Assembly (NCBI RefSeq): GCF_018417635.1
Contig: NZ_CP071007.1
Coordinates: forward strand, 4,340,501 to 4,404,500
From: Pseudomonas sp. SORT22
Lineage (GTDB): Bacteria; Pseudomonadota; Gammaproteobacteria; Pseudomonadales; Pseudomonadaceae
Length of the DNA: 64,000 nt
Reading direction: 5' to 3'
Translations under genes and position numbers: made by a program
Notes under the pieces: model-generated
The model's database searches: none
What the model was told of the DNA's origin: nothing
Seen by the model: only the letters and a program-made list of their open reading frames with translations
Shown: positions 37,785-46,460 of the stretch, one piece after another
Layout of the letters: each line of letters begins with the position of its first letter
Position numbering within the stretch: position 1 is the stretch's first letter

Positions 37785-40243
37785 AGGTCATCAACAATGC
37801 CATTGGCAAACCGCGACCACGCGAGCAACTGATACTGGGCCTGTGCCTGACCCTGCTGGGACTTGAGACCTTCAAACCGGCGCGAGCCGCCAATGAAGCC
37901 AGCGCGCCCGGGCATAGCGTGTTCGACCAGGAGGTCCTGCGCCAGCGCGGTATCGACCCCAGGCTTGCTGCCCTGTTTGGCCGGCAAACCCGCTTCCCGC
38001 CAGGGCGTCAGCAGATCAACCTGAGCGTCAACGGCCGCGACAGGGGCACTACCCAGGCGCGCTTCAGCGAGGATGGCAGCCTGTGCGTCGATAATCCCTT
38101 GCTGGCCTTCGCCGGGCTGCGCCAACCCGCCGAGTGGTCCACCACCCTGGATGCCCAGGAGCAGCCTGCCGATCCGGACTGCCTGGCCCTGGCCACGGCC
38201 TTCCCCCAGGCTCAGGTCGAACTGCAGCCCGGTCAGCACCAGGTGCGACTGTTCGTACCGGACCAGGCGCTGCTGGACGAGCGGCAATTGTCCGACGACT
38301 ACAGCCAGGGCGGCATTGCCGGGTTGTTGAACTACGACATTTTCAGCTCGTTCAACCGCTACGATGGCCAGTCCAGCCGCTATGCCGCGGCCAATACCGA
38401 ACTGGGCCTGAACCTGGACAACTGGATCCTGCGCAGCCGCCAGGTGCACAGCCGCTTCGATGGCAAGATGCGCAGCGAAATGCTCGACACCTATGTGCAA
38501 CGCAGCTTCGCCCAGCACCGCAGCCTGTTCCAGGCCGGCGAGATCAGCCTGGTCAACCCGGTGCTCAACGGCGCGCAGATCATTGGCGCGCAGCTCACGC
38601 CGGAGTATGGCCTGCTCTCGCAGCTGGATAACGCCAGCGTGCAGGGCATCGCCAACAGCCAGGCGCGGGTCGAGGTGCACCAGAACGGCGCCTTGCTGTA
38701 CAGCACTGTGGTACAGCCCGGGCCCTTCACCCTCACCAACATCCCGCGCATCACCTCGCGTTCGGACCTGGAAGTGACGGTGATCGAAACCAATGGCGAG
38801 CAACGGCGCTTTCGCGTACCGGCCAGCCTCGCCGCCAGCGCCCGCCCGCAAAGTGGCTACAGCGTCGGCGCCGGCGTGGTGCGCAGCCATGGCCATGGCA
38901 GCGACGACCCGGCGGTGGTGAGCCTGGGCCAGAGCGGCGCGCTGGGCAATACCTCGGTCATCAGCAGCGGCCTGATCCTCGCCCAGGGCTATCGCAGCCT
39001 TGGCGCCAGCCTCGGCACCGCGCTCACGCCGCAGCTCAGCACCGAGGTGTTTGCCATCGGCGCGCAAGCCAGCAGCCTCGACCAGCAGGGCGCACAACTG
39101 GGCGGCCAGCTCAACTGGCAAATGCACGAGCAATGGAGCAGCCTGGTGGCCGCCAACCACCGCAGCCGCGGCTACCGCGAACTGCTCGACAGCACCTACC
39201 GCAACAATGATCAGTTCGCCTCCAGCTACCGCGACCAGTTCAGCACCAGCCTGCGCTGGGCCAGCCGCGCCCTGGGCAGCCTCAACCTGGGGTACACGCA
39301 AAGCACCTACTACGAGCACGACAGCACGCAACGGCTGTTTTTGTCCTGGGGCAACAGCTACGGCGGCGTCACATTCTCGGCGACGGTGGAAAAAGCCCTG
39401 GGCAGCAGCGACGGCTACAACGACGACGCCGTGTATTTCAGCGCCAGCATCCCCCTGGATGGTCGCCGGCGTCTGCGCAGCAGCGTGCGCCACAACGACA
39501 GCAGTACCACCAGCACGGTGGCTTACAACGAGCAGGTCAGTGACAGCCTTGGCTATCGCCTGGGTGCCGAACATCGTTCCGGCGATTCCAGCACCCTGGC
39601 CAGCGCCGGCCTTTCGGCATTACCTCGCTACACCCAGCTGGACCTGAACTACAGCGGCGACGGCGACAACAGCAACTACAACCTCGGCCTGCGCGGTGGC
39701 ATAGCCGTGCATGGTGCCGGGATCACCCCCTCGCCCTACCCGATCCGCGATACCTTCGCGATCCTCTCGGTCACCGACACCCCCGGAGTCAAGGCCAGCA
39801 CCCCGAGCGGCCCGGTGTGGACCGATCATGCCGGCAACGCGGTGGTGGCCTCGCTCACCGCCTATGGCAAAAGCCCGGTCGAGGTCGACACCCAGAGCCT
39901 GCCGACCCACATCAACGTCGACCAGGGCGCCGGCGTGCTGCGCGCCACTCGCGGCGCGGTGCCGCGCCTGAGTTTCCGCGCCTGGAGTGTCCGTCGGCTG
40001 CTGCTGACCCTGCTCGACAGCAGCGGCCAGCCATTGCCCAGCGGCGCGTCGGTGTTCGACGACCGTGGGCGCTTCATCAACCTGGTGCAACCGGGCGGGC
40101 TGGTGTTCATCGACAACAGCGCCGACATCGGCCACCTGATCATCAGCGACCACCAGGCCCGCGAATGCCGCGTCACCCTCGACCCGGATACCGGCGCCAG
40201 CAGCGACAGCTACTACACCCAGGCTCAACGCACCTGCAGTTGA
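37781..40243 (+). CDS. Outer-membrane fimbrial usher (FimD/PapC family)
   Basis: An 820-residue protein; GTG start within GTGA, coupled to the chaperone stop. Signal-like segment up to ARAANEAS, then the N-terminal periplasmic domain (HSVFDQEVLRQRGIDPRLAALF; PPGRQQINLSVNG) and a 24-strand barrel with plug from about residue 140 (LNYDIFSSFNRYDGQ; GAQLTPEYGLLSQLDNASVQG; LTNIPRITSRSDLEVTVIETNG). The C-terminal domains include SVRRLLLTLLDSSGQPLPSGASVFD and end in a cysteine (QRTCS). It assembles and secretes the fibre. Confidence 0.94.
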   Translation: MKVINNAIGKPRPREQLILGLCLTLLGLETFKPARAANEASAPGHSVFDQEVLRQRGIDPRLAALFGRQTRFPPGRQQINLSVNGRDRGTTQARFSEDGSLCVDNPLLAFAGLRQPAEWSTTLDAQEQPADPDCLALATAFPQAQVELQPGQHQVRLFVPDQALLDERQLSDDYSQGGIAGLLNYDIFSSFNRYDGQSSRYAAANTELGLNLDNWILRSRQVHSRFDGKMRSEMLDTYVQRSFAQHRSLFQAGEISLVNPVLNGAQIIGAQLTPEYGLLSQLDNASVQGIANSQARVEVHQNGALLYSTVVQPGPFTLTNIPRITSRSDLEVTVIETNGEQRRFRVPASLAASARPQSGYSVGAGVVRSHGHGSDDPAVVSLGQSGALGNTSVISSGLILAQGYRSLGASLGTALTPQLSTEVFAIGAQASSLDQQGAQLGGQLNWQMHEQWSSLVAANHRSRGYRELLDSTYRNNDQFASSYRDQFSTSLRWASRALGSLNLGYTQSTYYEHDSTQRLFLSWGNSYGGVTFSATVEKALGSSDGYNDDAVYFSASIPLDGRRRLRSSVRHNDSSTTSTVAYNEQVSDSLGYRLGAEHRSGDSSTLASAGLSALPRYTQLDLNYSGDGDNSNYNLGLRGGIAVHGAGITPSPYPIRDTFAILSVTDTPGVKASTPSGPVWTDHAGNAVVASLTAYGKSPVEVDTQSLPTHINVDQGAGVLRATRGAVPRLSFRAWSVRRLLLTLLDSSGQPLPSGASVFDDRGRFINLVQPGGLVFIDNSADIGHLIISDHQARECRVTLDPDTGASSDSYYTQAQRTCS

Positions 40244-40330
40244 CCCCCCTTCGCGACGACATGACGCCAGACGGCAGCTACACCTTGTGTCGCCCTTCCA
40301 TACACCGCTTTGGTGAGGATGCGTCAAATC

Positions 40331-41458
40331 ATGAACACCCGGTACAAACCCCAGCTTGCAATGCTCCTGCTCTTCGGCCTGCCGCTGACAGCCTTCGCCA
40401 ATGAATGCCGATTACAGATCACCCCGACGCCGCTGGACTATGGCACCCTCGACCGCAGCCGCCTGCAGCCCGGCAGCCCAGGCCTGGCACTGCCGGAGAA
40501 ATCCGCGCAGTTGGCCCTGAGCTGCAGCGAAAGCACCGACCTGAGTGTGTTCTATACAGCCAATGCCCTGGACGGCGAGCGCTTCGAACTCGCCGCTGGC
40601 GGGCACTACCGAATACGTGCCGCCGATGCCGTGGTCGACGGCGAACGCGTTGACCTGGCCCGGATCGAACAAACCGGCGCCGTGCCGGGCCCGGCCAGCG
40701 CCTCGCTGGGCTGGCAGCCGCGTAGCGGCATGGTCCCGGTCCGGGCCGGCAAAGCCGTGCAAGGCCGCAGCCTGAATCTGACCCTGGTGTTCGAAGCCGA
40801 GCTGTCTGCCAAGGCTTTCGAAGTGCGCGAGTCGACCTCATTGCGCAGCAGCGGGCAGTTCGCTGCCCCGGCCTCCGGCAGCACTGCCGAACTGGCTCTG
40901 CAATGGCAGATCCAGCCAGCGGCCTGCACGCCATTGCTGTCCCAGGGCGGGGTGGTGGACTACGGCAAGATCAGCCTGCAGAGCCTTAACAGCGACAAGC
41001 GCACGCGCCTGCCCACGCGCCAGCTGAACCTGTCGATCCAGTGCGACAGCCCGGCGCGCTATGCCCTGCTGATGCAGGACAACCGCGACGGCACGGCGGT
41101 GGTCGATTCGCTGAATTTCTACGGTTTGGGCCGCGATGCCAGCGAGAACAAAATCGGCCTGTACGAGGTGCAGATCGACCCGTTGCACATCAGCGCCGAC
41201 CAGTTGCCGGCGGTGTACCTCACCCAGTCGACCCGCGGCACCGGCTGGAGCACCGCAGGCAGCACCAGCAAAGCGCTGACCACCACCACCCTGCTCGGCT
41301 TCAATGATGTCGAGAACAACAGCAACGGCCCGATCGCCATCCGCCACTTGAGCACGCCAATCAACATCATGCCGGTGATCGCCGCCACCAGCGAGCTGGA
41401 CAACCGCCAGGACATCCACCTCGACGGCTCGGCGACGATCGAGATCATCTACCTGTAA
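40331..41458 (+). CDS. Two-domain DUF1120-type protein, probable fimbrial tip adhesin
   Basis: A 375-residue protein with signal peptide MNTRYKPQLAMLLLFGLPLTAFA. Residues from about 25 to 190 form one beta domain (ECRLQITPTPLDYGTLDRSRL; KSAQLALSCSESTDLSVFYTA). Residues from about 195 to the end are a second domain like the three subunits (IQPAACTPLLSQGGVVDYGKISLQSL, IQCDSPARYALLMQDNRDG), ending GSATIEIIYL. A lectin/adhesin plus pilin domain at the end of the operon is the usual tip-adhesin design. The receptor is unknown. Confidence 0.85.
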   Translation: MNTRYKPQLAMLLLFGLPLTAFANECRLQITPTPLDYGTLDRSRLQPGSPGLALPEKSAQLALSCSESTDLSVFYTANALDGERFELAAGGHYRIRAADAVVDGERVDLARIEQTGAVPGPASASLGWQPRSGMVPVRAGKAVQGRSLNLTLVFEAELSAKAFEVRESTSLRSSGQFAAPASGSTAELALQWQIQPAACTPLLSQGGVVDYGKISLQSLNSDKRTRLPTRQLNLSIQCDSPARYALLMQDNRDGTAVVDSLNFYGLGRDASENKIGLYEVQIDPLHISADQLPAVYLTQSTRGTGWSTAGSTSKALTTTTLLGFNDVENNSNGPIAIRHLSTPINIMPVIAATSELDNRQDIHLDGSATIEIIYL

Positions 41459-41461
41459 ACG

Positions 41462-41491
41462 AAAACGCCCCGGATAACCGGGGCGTTTTTT
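41462..41491. terminator. Bidirectional terminator of the fimbrial operon and aroP
   Basis: AAAACGCCCCGG / CCGGGGCGTTTTTT with an ATAA loop, 4 bases after the adhesin stop and 12 bases before the end of the convergent aroP gene. Confidence 0.9.
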
Positions 41492-41503
41492 CAACCGTGC
41501 GAA

Positions 41504-42925
41504 TCAGCGCTTGAGCGAGGCCGGGGTAGCCGCTGCCGCCGCTTTGCTGCGGTTGGTTTTCAGGCTGTAGCAGACCACCATCACCAGCAGCCAGACCGGG
41601 ATCGCGTAGACCGAGATCTGGATGCCCGGGATCTGCAGCATGATGCCCAGGATCAGCACCACGAAGGCCAGGCAGATGTAGTTGCCATAGGGGTACCACA
41701 GCGCCTTGAACAGCGGAGTCTGGCCGGTCTTGTTCAGGTGCTGGCGGAACTTCAGGTGCGAGTAGCTGATCATCGCCCAGTTGATCACCAGGGCGGCCAC
41801 TACCAGCGACATCAGCAGCTCCAGCGCGTGCTGCGGGATGAAGTAGTTGAGCAGCACTGCAACCAGAGTCACCGCTGCCGAAGCCAGGATCGAACGCACC
41901 GGCACACCGCGCTTGTCGATTTTCGCCAGGCCCGCCGGGGCATCGCCCTGTTCGGCCATGCCGTAGAGCATACGGGCGTTGCAGTAGGTACCGCTGTTGT
42001 ACACCGACAGCGCCGCGGTCAGCACCACGAAGTTGAGGATGTGCGCAGCAACATCACTGCCCAGCAGCGAGAACACTTGCACGAACGGGCTGGCGCCGTA
42101 GGTTCCACCGGCGGCATCGAGGCTGGTGACCAGGCTGTCCCATGGGGTCAGCGACAGCAGCACGACCAGGGCACCGATGTAGAAAATCAGGATGCGGTAG
42201 ATCACCTGGTTGATCGCTTTGGGGATCACAGTCTTCGGCTTGTCGGCTTCAGCGGCGGTGAAACCGAGCATTTCCAGGCCGCCGAAGGAGAACATGATGA
42301 TCGCCAGGGCCATAACCAGGCCGCTGACGCCATTGGGGAAGAAGCCGCCGTGTTCCCACAGGTTGCTCACCGAAGCTTGCGGGCCGCCGCTACCGCTGGC
42401 CAGCATCCAGCTGCCCAGGGCGATCATGCCGACAATGGCCAGGACCTTGATGATCGCGAACCAGAACTCGGCCTCGCCGAACACCTTGACGTTGGCCAGG
42501 TTGATCGCGTTGATGAGGATGAAGAAAGCAGCCGCCGAGGCCCAGGTCGGGATCTCCGGCCACCAGTAGTGCACGTACTTGCCGACGGCGGTGAGCTCCG
42601 ACATGCCCACCAGGATGTACAGCACCCAGCAGTTCCAGCCCGACAGGAAGCCGGCAAAACCGCCCCAGTATTTGTGCGCGAAGTGACTGAAGGAGCCGGC
42701 TACCGGCTCTTCGACGATCATCTCGCCGAGCTGGCGCATGATCATGAAGGCAATGAAGCCACAGATCGCATAGCCGAGGATCATCGACGGGCCCGCCGAC
42801 TTCATCACCCCGGCCGAACCCAGGAACAGCCCGGTACCGATTGCACCGCCCAGGGCGATCAACTGGATATGGCGATTTTTCAGGCCGCGTTTCAGCTCGC
42901 CTGAATGCGTGTTTTGTCCACTCAT
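41504..42925 (-). CDS. aroP: Aromatic amino acid permease, AroP-like
   Basis: A 473-residue APC-family permease with about 12 membrane helices. It matches E. coli AroP closely through NRHIQLIALGGAIGTGLFLGSAG, RQLGEMIVEEPVAGSFSHFAHKYWG, VGMSELTAVGKYVHYWWPEIPTW and FGEAEFWFAIIKV. It imports phenylalanine, tyrosine or tryptophan by proton symport. The start MSGQNTHSGELKRG has AGGTGA upstream; the frame is open for 34 more codons, which I treat as leader. A PhhR-type box lies 506 bases upstream. Other members of the AAT subfamily have different substrates, so the aromatic assignment is probable, not certain. Confidence 0.85.
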   Translation of the reverse strand: MSGQNTHSGELKRGLKNRHIQLIALGGAIGTGLFLGSAGVMKSAGPSMILGYAICGFIAFMIMRQLGEMIVEEPVAGSFSHFAHKYWGGFAGFLSGWNCWVLYILVGMSELTAVGKYVHYWWPEIPTWASAAAFFILINAINLANVKVFGEAEFWFAIIKVLAIVGMIALGSWMLASGSGGPQASVSNLWEHGGFFPNGVSGLVMALAIIMFSFGGLEMLGFTAAEADKPKTVIPKAINQVIYRILIFYIGALVVLLSLTPWDSLVTSLDAAGGTYGASPFVQVFSLLGSDVAAHILNFVVLTAALSVYNSGTYCNARMLYGMAEQGDAPAGLAKIDKRGVPVRSILASAAVTLVAVLLNYFIPQHALELLMSLVVAALVINWAMISYSHLKFRQHLNKTGQTPLFKALWYPYGNYICLAFVVLILGIMLQIPGIQISVYAIPVWLLVMVVCYSLKTNRSKAAAAATPASLKR

Positions 42926-43506
42926 GAACGAAGTCACCTGCTTGTTTTTATCTGTGACGGAATCGGACCCACCGCGCTCGTGGCGCAGCGGAATTAACAA
43001 GGTGATTACCTTGAGGATCTTGGCCAACTGCTGCCCGTCCAGGGCATAAGCCGTGGGCGAATCAGCCGGGTGTCAGCAAGAGTGCGCGGTACGCATTGGG
43101 GTCACAGTTAAAACGCGGCGCATTGTATACCCCTACAGACGCGCAGGGGTCAACACGTTGCGTGACTGTCTGACGACAAAACGCACCGGTCCTGAGGAAG
43201 GGTTCTAGCCTGGGGAGGTAATCGGCGTACATGGCGCCTCCATTTGTTCTTATTGAATGCCCGGCTCTCCGGCCCGGCTTTGCACACGGCAATGGCGCCT
43301 ATCTCACCGCTCCCGGGGCCTGCGAACAAGCTGTTGACGGGCAGGTAAAGCGCCCTGGCCCGGGGCTTTCGGCAAGTTCTGTTTACACCCATAGAAATCT
43401 CCAGCCAGGGCCCGTGTACCGGCTGACATTTGTAACGATTTATTTACACGATGGTGTAAAAACTTTCCACGGCTTACGGAAGTGTCTGTAAGACAAGGAA
43501 ATTTGC
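42926..43506 (-). promoter_or_regulatory. aroP upstream region: promoter and long leader
   Basis: No convincing gene. On the minus strand TTGACC, an 18-base spacer and TATACA (43153-43148 and 43129-43124) make a good sigma-70 promoter. Transcription would start near 43117, giving a leader of about 190 bases. Upstream lies the PhhR-type box at 43431-43448. Confidence 0.6.
43431..43448. promoter_or_regulatory. TyrR/PhhR-type box upstream of aroP
   Basis: TGTAACGATTTATTTACA, 11 of 12 matches to TGTAAA-N6-TTTACA, the best copy in the window. It is followed by an overlapping TTTACA-N6-TGTAAA inverted repeat (43443-43460). It lies about 280 bases upstream of the aroP -35. Confidence 0.7.
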
Positions 43507-43539
43507 GCAAAAAAAAAGCCAACCCGAAGGTTGGCTTGT
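43507..43539 (-). terminator. rluB terminator
   Basis: AAGCCAACC / GGTTGGCTT hairpin with a CGAA-type loop. On the minus strand it is followed by a run of nine T. Confidence 0.92.
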
Positions 43540-43553
43540 TTAACCGGCCCGAC

Positions 43554-44684
43554 TTACGGGCGCGGTTTGTTGCGGGTGCTGCCCGGACGCTTGGGCGCCG
43601 GCTTGCCGCGCTTGTTCATGTCGCTTGGGCGCTCGGCCACGGTGCTGCTGCCACGGCCGCTGTCCTTGCGCGGCGCTTCACCACGCGGCTGACGGGCTGG
43701 ACGCTCGTCGCCACGGGGCTGGCGAACCGGACGCTCGGCTTCACCACGAGGCTGGCGCGCAGGGCGCTCGCCGGTTGCAGCGCCATCCTGGGCCGGACGC
43801 AGGGTGCGCACGCGCTCGCCACGGCCCAGCGGACGGGTGGACTTGCGCTGCAGGCGCTCGAGCTTGTCCTTGCTCTTGTGGTTCAGGGCCGGCATGGCCA
43901 CTGGGGTCAGGCCCACTTCGGCGGCAAGAATGTCGACTTCCTGCTGGCTCATTTCGCGCCAGCGGCCCATCGGCAGGTCGGAGTTGAGGAACACCGGGCC
44001 GAAACGCACGCGCTTCAGACGGCTGACCACCAGGCCCTGGGATTCCCACAGGCGGCGTACTTCACGGTTGCGACCTTCCATCACCACGCAGTGGTACCAG
44101 TGGTTGAAGCCTTCACCGCCAGGGGCTTCCTGGATGTCGGTGAAACGCGCCGGGCCGTCTTCGAGCACGACACCGGCCTTGAGGCGGGCAATCATGTCTT
44201 CGTCGACTTCACCACGCACACGCACGGCATACTCACGGTCCATTTCGTAGGACGGGTGCATCAGGCGGTTGGCCAGCTCACCGTCGGTGGTGAACATCAG
44301 CAGGCCGGTGGTGTTGATGTCGAGGCGACCGATGTTGATCCAGCGGCCTTCTTTCGGCCGTGGCAGGCGGTCGAACACGGTCGGACGGCCTTCCGGGTCG
44401 TCACGGGTGCAGATCTCACCGTCGGGTTTGTTGTACATGATCACCCGGCGCACGGTTTCGGCAGCTTCTTCGCGCTTGATCACGCGGCCGTCGACCGAGA
44501 TCGCATCGTGCAGGTCGACGCGCTGGCCAAGGGTGGCATTGACGCCATTGACCTTGATCCGGCCCTGGCTGATCCAGGCCTCGACGTCGCGGCGCGAGCC
44601 CACGCCGATACGGGCGAGAACTTTTTGCAGTTTCTCGCCTGATGGCGGCAATGGCTGGGTTTCTTGCAGGTCTTTTTCACTCAT
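43554..44684 (-). CDS. rluB: 23S rRNA pseudouridine-2605 synthase RluB
   Basis: A 376-residue protein: N-terminal S4 RNA-binding domain (GEKLQKVLARIGVGSRRDVEAWI), then the RsuA-family catalytic domain with the aspartate in GRLDINTTGLLMFTTDGELANRLMHP (near residue 120) and EGRNREVRRLWESQGLVVSRLKRV. The C-terminal 100 residues are a low-complexity basic tail with three PARQPRGE-type repeats, longer than in E. coli and possibly RNA-binding. It modifies helix 89 of 23S rRNA. Start at MSEKDLQ. It follows scpB by 150 bases. Confidence 0.93.
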   Translation of the reverse strand: MSEKDLQETQPLPPSGEKLQKVLARIGVGSRRDVEAWISQGRIKVNGVNATLGQRVDLHDAISVDGRVIKREEAAETVRRVIMYNKPDGEICTRDDPEGRPTVFDRLPRPKEGRWINIGRLDINTTGLLMFTTDGELANRLMHPSYEMDREYAVRVRGEVDEDMIARLKAGVVLEDGPARFTDIQEAPGGEGFNHWYHCVVMEGRNREVRRLWESQGLVVSRLKRVRFGPVFLNSDLPMGRWREMSQQEVDILAAEVGLTPVAMPALNHKSKDKLERLQRKSTRPLGRGERVRTLRPAQDGAATGERPARQPRGEAERPVRQPRGDERPARQPRGEAPRKDSGRGSSTVAERPSDMNKRGKPAPKRPGSTRNKPRP

Positions 44685-44834
44685 GCTGGGCACCTCCCGG
44701 TGTATTTACGAAAATCTGGTATGGCGAACAAGCGCCAAAAAGGGTCGCGAATCATACGCTGATCGCGACGTGAACGCACCTGAGACTAGCCGAAATTGCA
44801 AAAGTTGCCGGGTCTATCCGCCCGAAGGCCAGGG

Positions 44835-45614
44835 TTACTGATGCGGCGTCTGCGGTTCGGTTGCCAACGGCTCGTCGTCCAGATCCACCTGGGTGTCGTC
44901 GACCAGGTCATCGAAATCGGTCTTGAGCCCTTCTTCCATGGCGTCCAGTTCGGTCAACAGGCTGCGGAAGCTGGTTTCTTCCTGGGGCTCTTGCGGCTCG
45001 GCACTGGCATCGGCCAGGGCCTGCAGGTGCGCCGGTACCGGGGCATCGTCCAGTTCCAGTACCGGTTCGGGCTCAGGCTCCATCTCGCGCAACTCGGCCA
45101 GCGGCGGCAGGTCATCGAGGTTCTTCAGGTTGAAGTGGTCGAGAAAGGCCTTGGTGGTGGCGAACATCGCCGGTTTACCCGGCACTTCACGGTAGCCGAC
45201 GATGCGGATCCACTCGCGCTCGAGCAGGGTCTTGATGATGTTGGTGTTGACCGCCACACCGCGCACGTCCTCGATCTCGCCGCGGGTGATGGGCTGGCGG
45301 TAGGCGATCAGCGCCATGGTCTCCAGCAGGGCCCGGGAGTAGCGCTGCGGGCGCTCTTCCCACAGCCGGCCGACCCAGGGTGCGTAGTCTTCGCGGATCT
45401 GCAGGCGGTAACCCGAGGCCACCTCCTTGAGCTCGAAGGCGCGGCCATTGCAGGACTTGCGCAGCACCTCCAGGGCTTTCTTGAACACCGCAGGTTCCGG
45501 GCGCTCGGCTTCCTCGAACAATTCGTACAGGCGCTCAAGGGATTGCGGTTTGCCCGAGGCCAGCAAAAAGGCCTCGAGCAGGGGCGCCAGGTCGCGCGGT
45601 TCGTTCAGGTTCAT
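44835..45614 (-). CDS. scpB: Segregation and condensation protein B
   Basis: A 259-residue protein with two winged-helix domains (LLEAFLLASGKPQSLERLYELFEE; ALLETMALIAYRQPITRGEIEDVRGV; LLEREWIRIVGYREVPGKPAMFATT). A long acidic tail of about 75 residues is typical of pseudomonads. It binds ScpA as a dimer in the SMC-ScpAB complex for chromosome organisation. ATG 15 bases after the scpA stop. Confidence 0.94.
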   Translation of the reverse strand: MNLNEPRDLAPLLEAFLLASGKPQSLERLYELFEEAERPEPAVFKKALEVLRKSCNGRAFELKEVASGYRLQIREDYAPWVGRLWEERPQRYSRALLETMALIAYRQPITRGEIEDVRGVAVNTNIIKTLLEREWIRIVGYREVPGKPAMFATTKAFLDHFNLKNLDDLPPLAELREMEPEPEPVLELDDAPVPAHLQALADASAEPQEPQEETSFRSLLTELDAMEEGLKTDFDDLVDDTQVDLDDEPLATEPQTPHQ

Positions 45615-45629
45615 GGGCTTGCTCAGTTG

Positions 45630-46460
45630 TTACTCGGCGCGGGCGCGGACATGGATCGGCGCAAAGGGCTCATTTTGCACCAGTTCGATCAAGGATTCCT
45701 TGACCAGTTCGAGAATCGCCATGAAGGTCACCACCACCCCGAGCTTGCCCTCCTCGGCGCTGAACAGCTCGACGAAGGGCACGAAGCCGCCGCCCCTGAG
45801 GCGCTCAAGCACTTCGCTCATGCGCTCGCGGGTCGACAACGCCTCACGGCTGACCTGGTGGCTTTCGAACAGATCACCCCGGCGCAGCACCTCGGCCATC
45901 GACACCAGCAGCTCTTCCAGGCTGACCTCGGGCAACAGCTTGCGCACCTTGGCCTGCGGCGCGTCCAGGCGCGGCACGATGACCTCGCGGCCGACCCGGC
46001 TAAGGCCGTCGATGCCTTCGGCGGCGGCCTTGAAGCGCTCGTACTCCTGCAGGCGGCGGATCAGTTCGGCACGCGGGTCGGCCTCTTCTTCCTCGACCTC
46101 GGCCGAACGCGGCAGCAGCATCCGTGACTTGATCTCGGCGAGCATCGCCGCCATCACCAGGTACTCGGCGGCCAGCTCAAGGCGCACGGTCTTCATCAGC
46201 TCGACGTAGCCCATGTACTGGCGGGTGATTTCCGCCACCGGGATGTCGAGGATGTCGACGTTCTGCTTGCGAATCAGGTACAGCAGTAAATCCAGAGGCC
46301 CTTCGAAGGCCTCCAGAAACACTTCCAGGGCATCCGGCGGAATGTACAGGTCCACCGGCATCTCGGTCATGGCTTCGCCATACACCAGCACCAGCGGCAG
46401 TTCCTGCTGGGCGCCTGCTTGCGGGTCGATACTGGCTTCGGGGGTAGTCGCCTGGCTCAC
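45630..46460 (-). CDS. scpA: Segregation and condensation protein A (kleisin)
   Basis: A 276-residue kleisin: core FLEAFEGPLDLLLYLIRKQNVDILDIPVAEITRQY, EYLVMAAMLAEIKSRMLLPR, and a C-terminal winged helix (VVVTFMAILELVKESLIELVQNEPFAPIHV). It bridges SMC heads and ScpB. I chose the GTG that overlaps the upstream gene stop (GTGA); an inner ATG at MTEMPVDLYIPP is an alternative. The first 40 residues are not conserved. Confidence 0.93.
   Translation of the reverse strand: MSQATTPEASIDPQAGAQQELPLVLVYGEAMTEMPVDLYIPPDALEVFLEAFEGPLDLLLYLIRKQNVDILDIPVAEITRQYMGYVELMKTVRLELAAEYLVMAAMLAEIKSRMLLPRSAEVEEEEADPRAELIRRLQEYERFKAAAEGIDGLSRVGREVIVPRLDAPQAKVRKLLPEVSLEELLVSMAEVLRRGDLFESHQVSREALSTRERMSEVLERLRGGGFVPFVELFSAEEGKLGVVVTFMAILELVKESLIELVQNEPFAPIHVRARAE

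Noticed and set aside
37742..39574. Long minus-strand open frame opposite the usher gene
   Set aside because: Antisense shadow; the plus strand encodes an intact usher coupled to its chaperone.
43062..43292. Small minus-strand ORF upstream of aroP
   Set aside because: No ribosome site, and it overlaps the predicted aroP promoter; more likely leader and promoter DNA.
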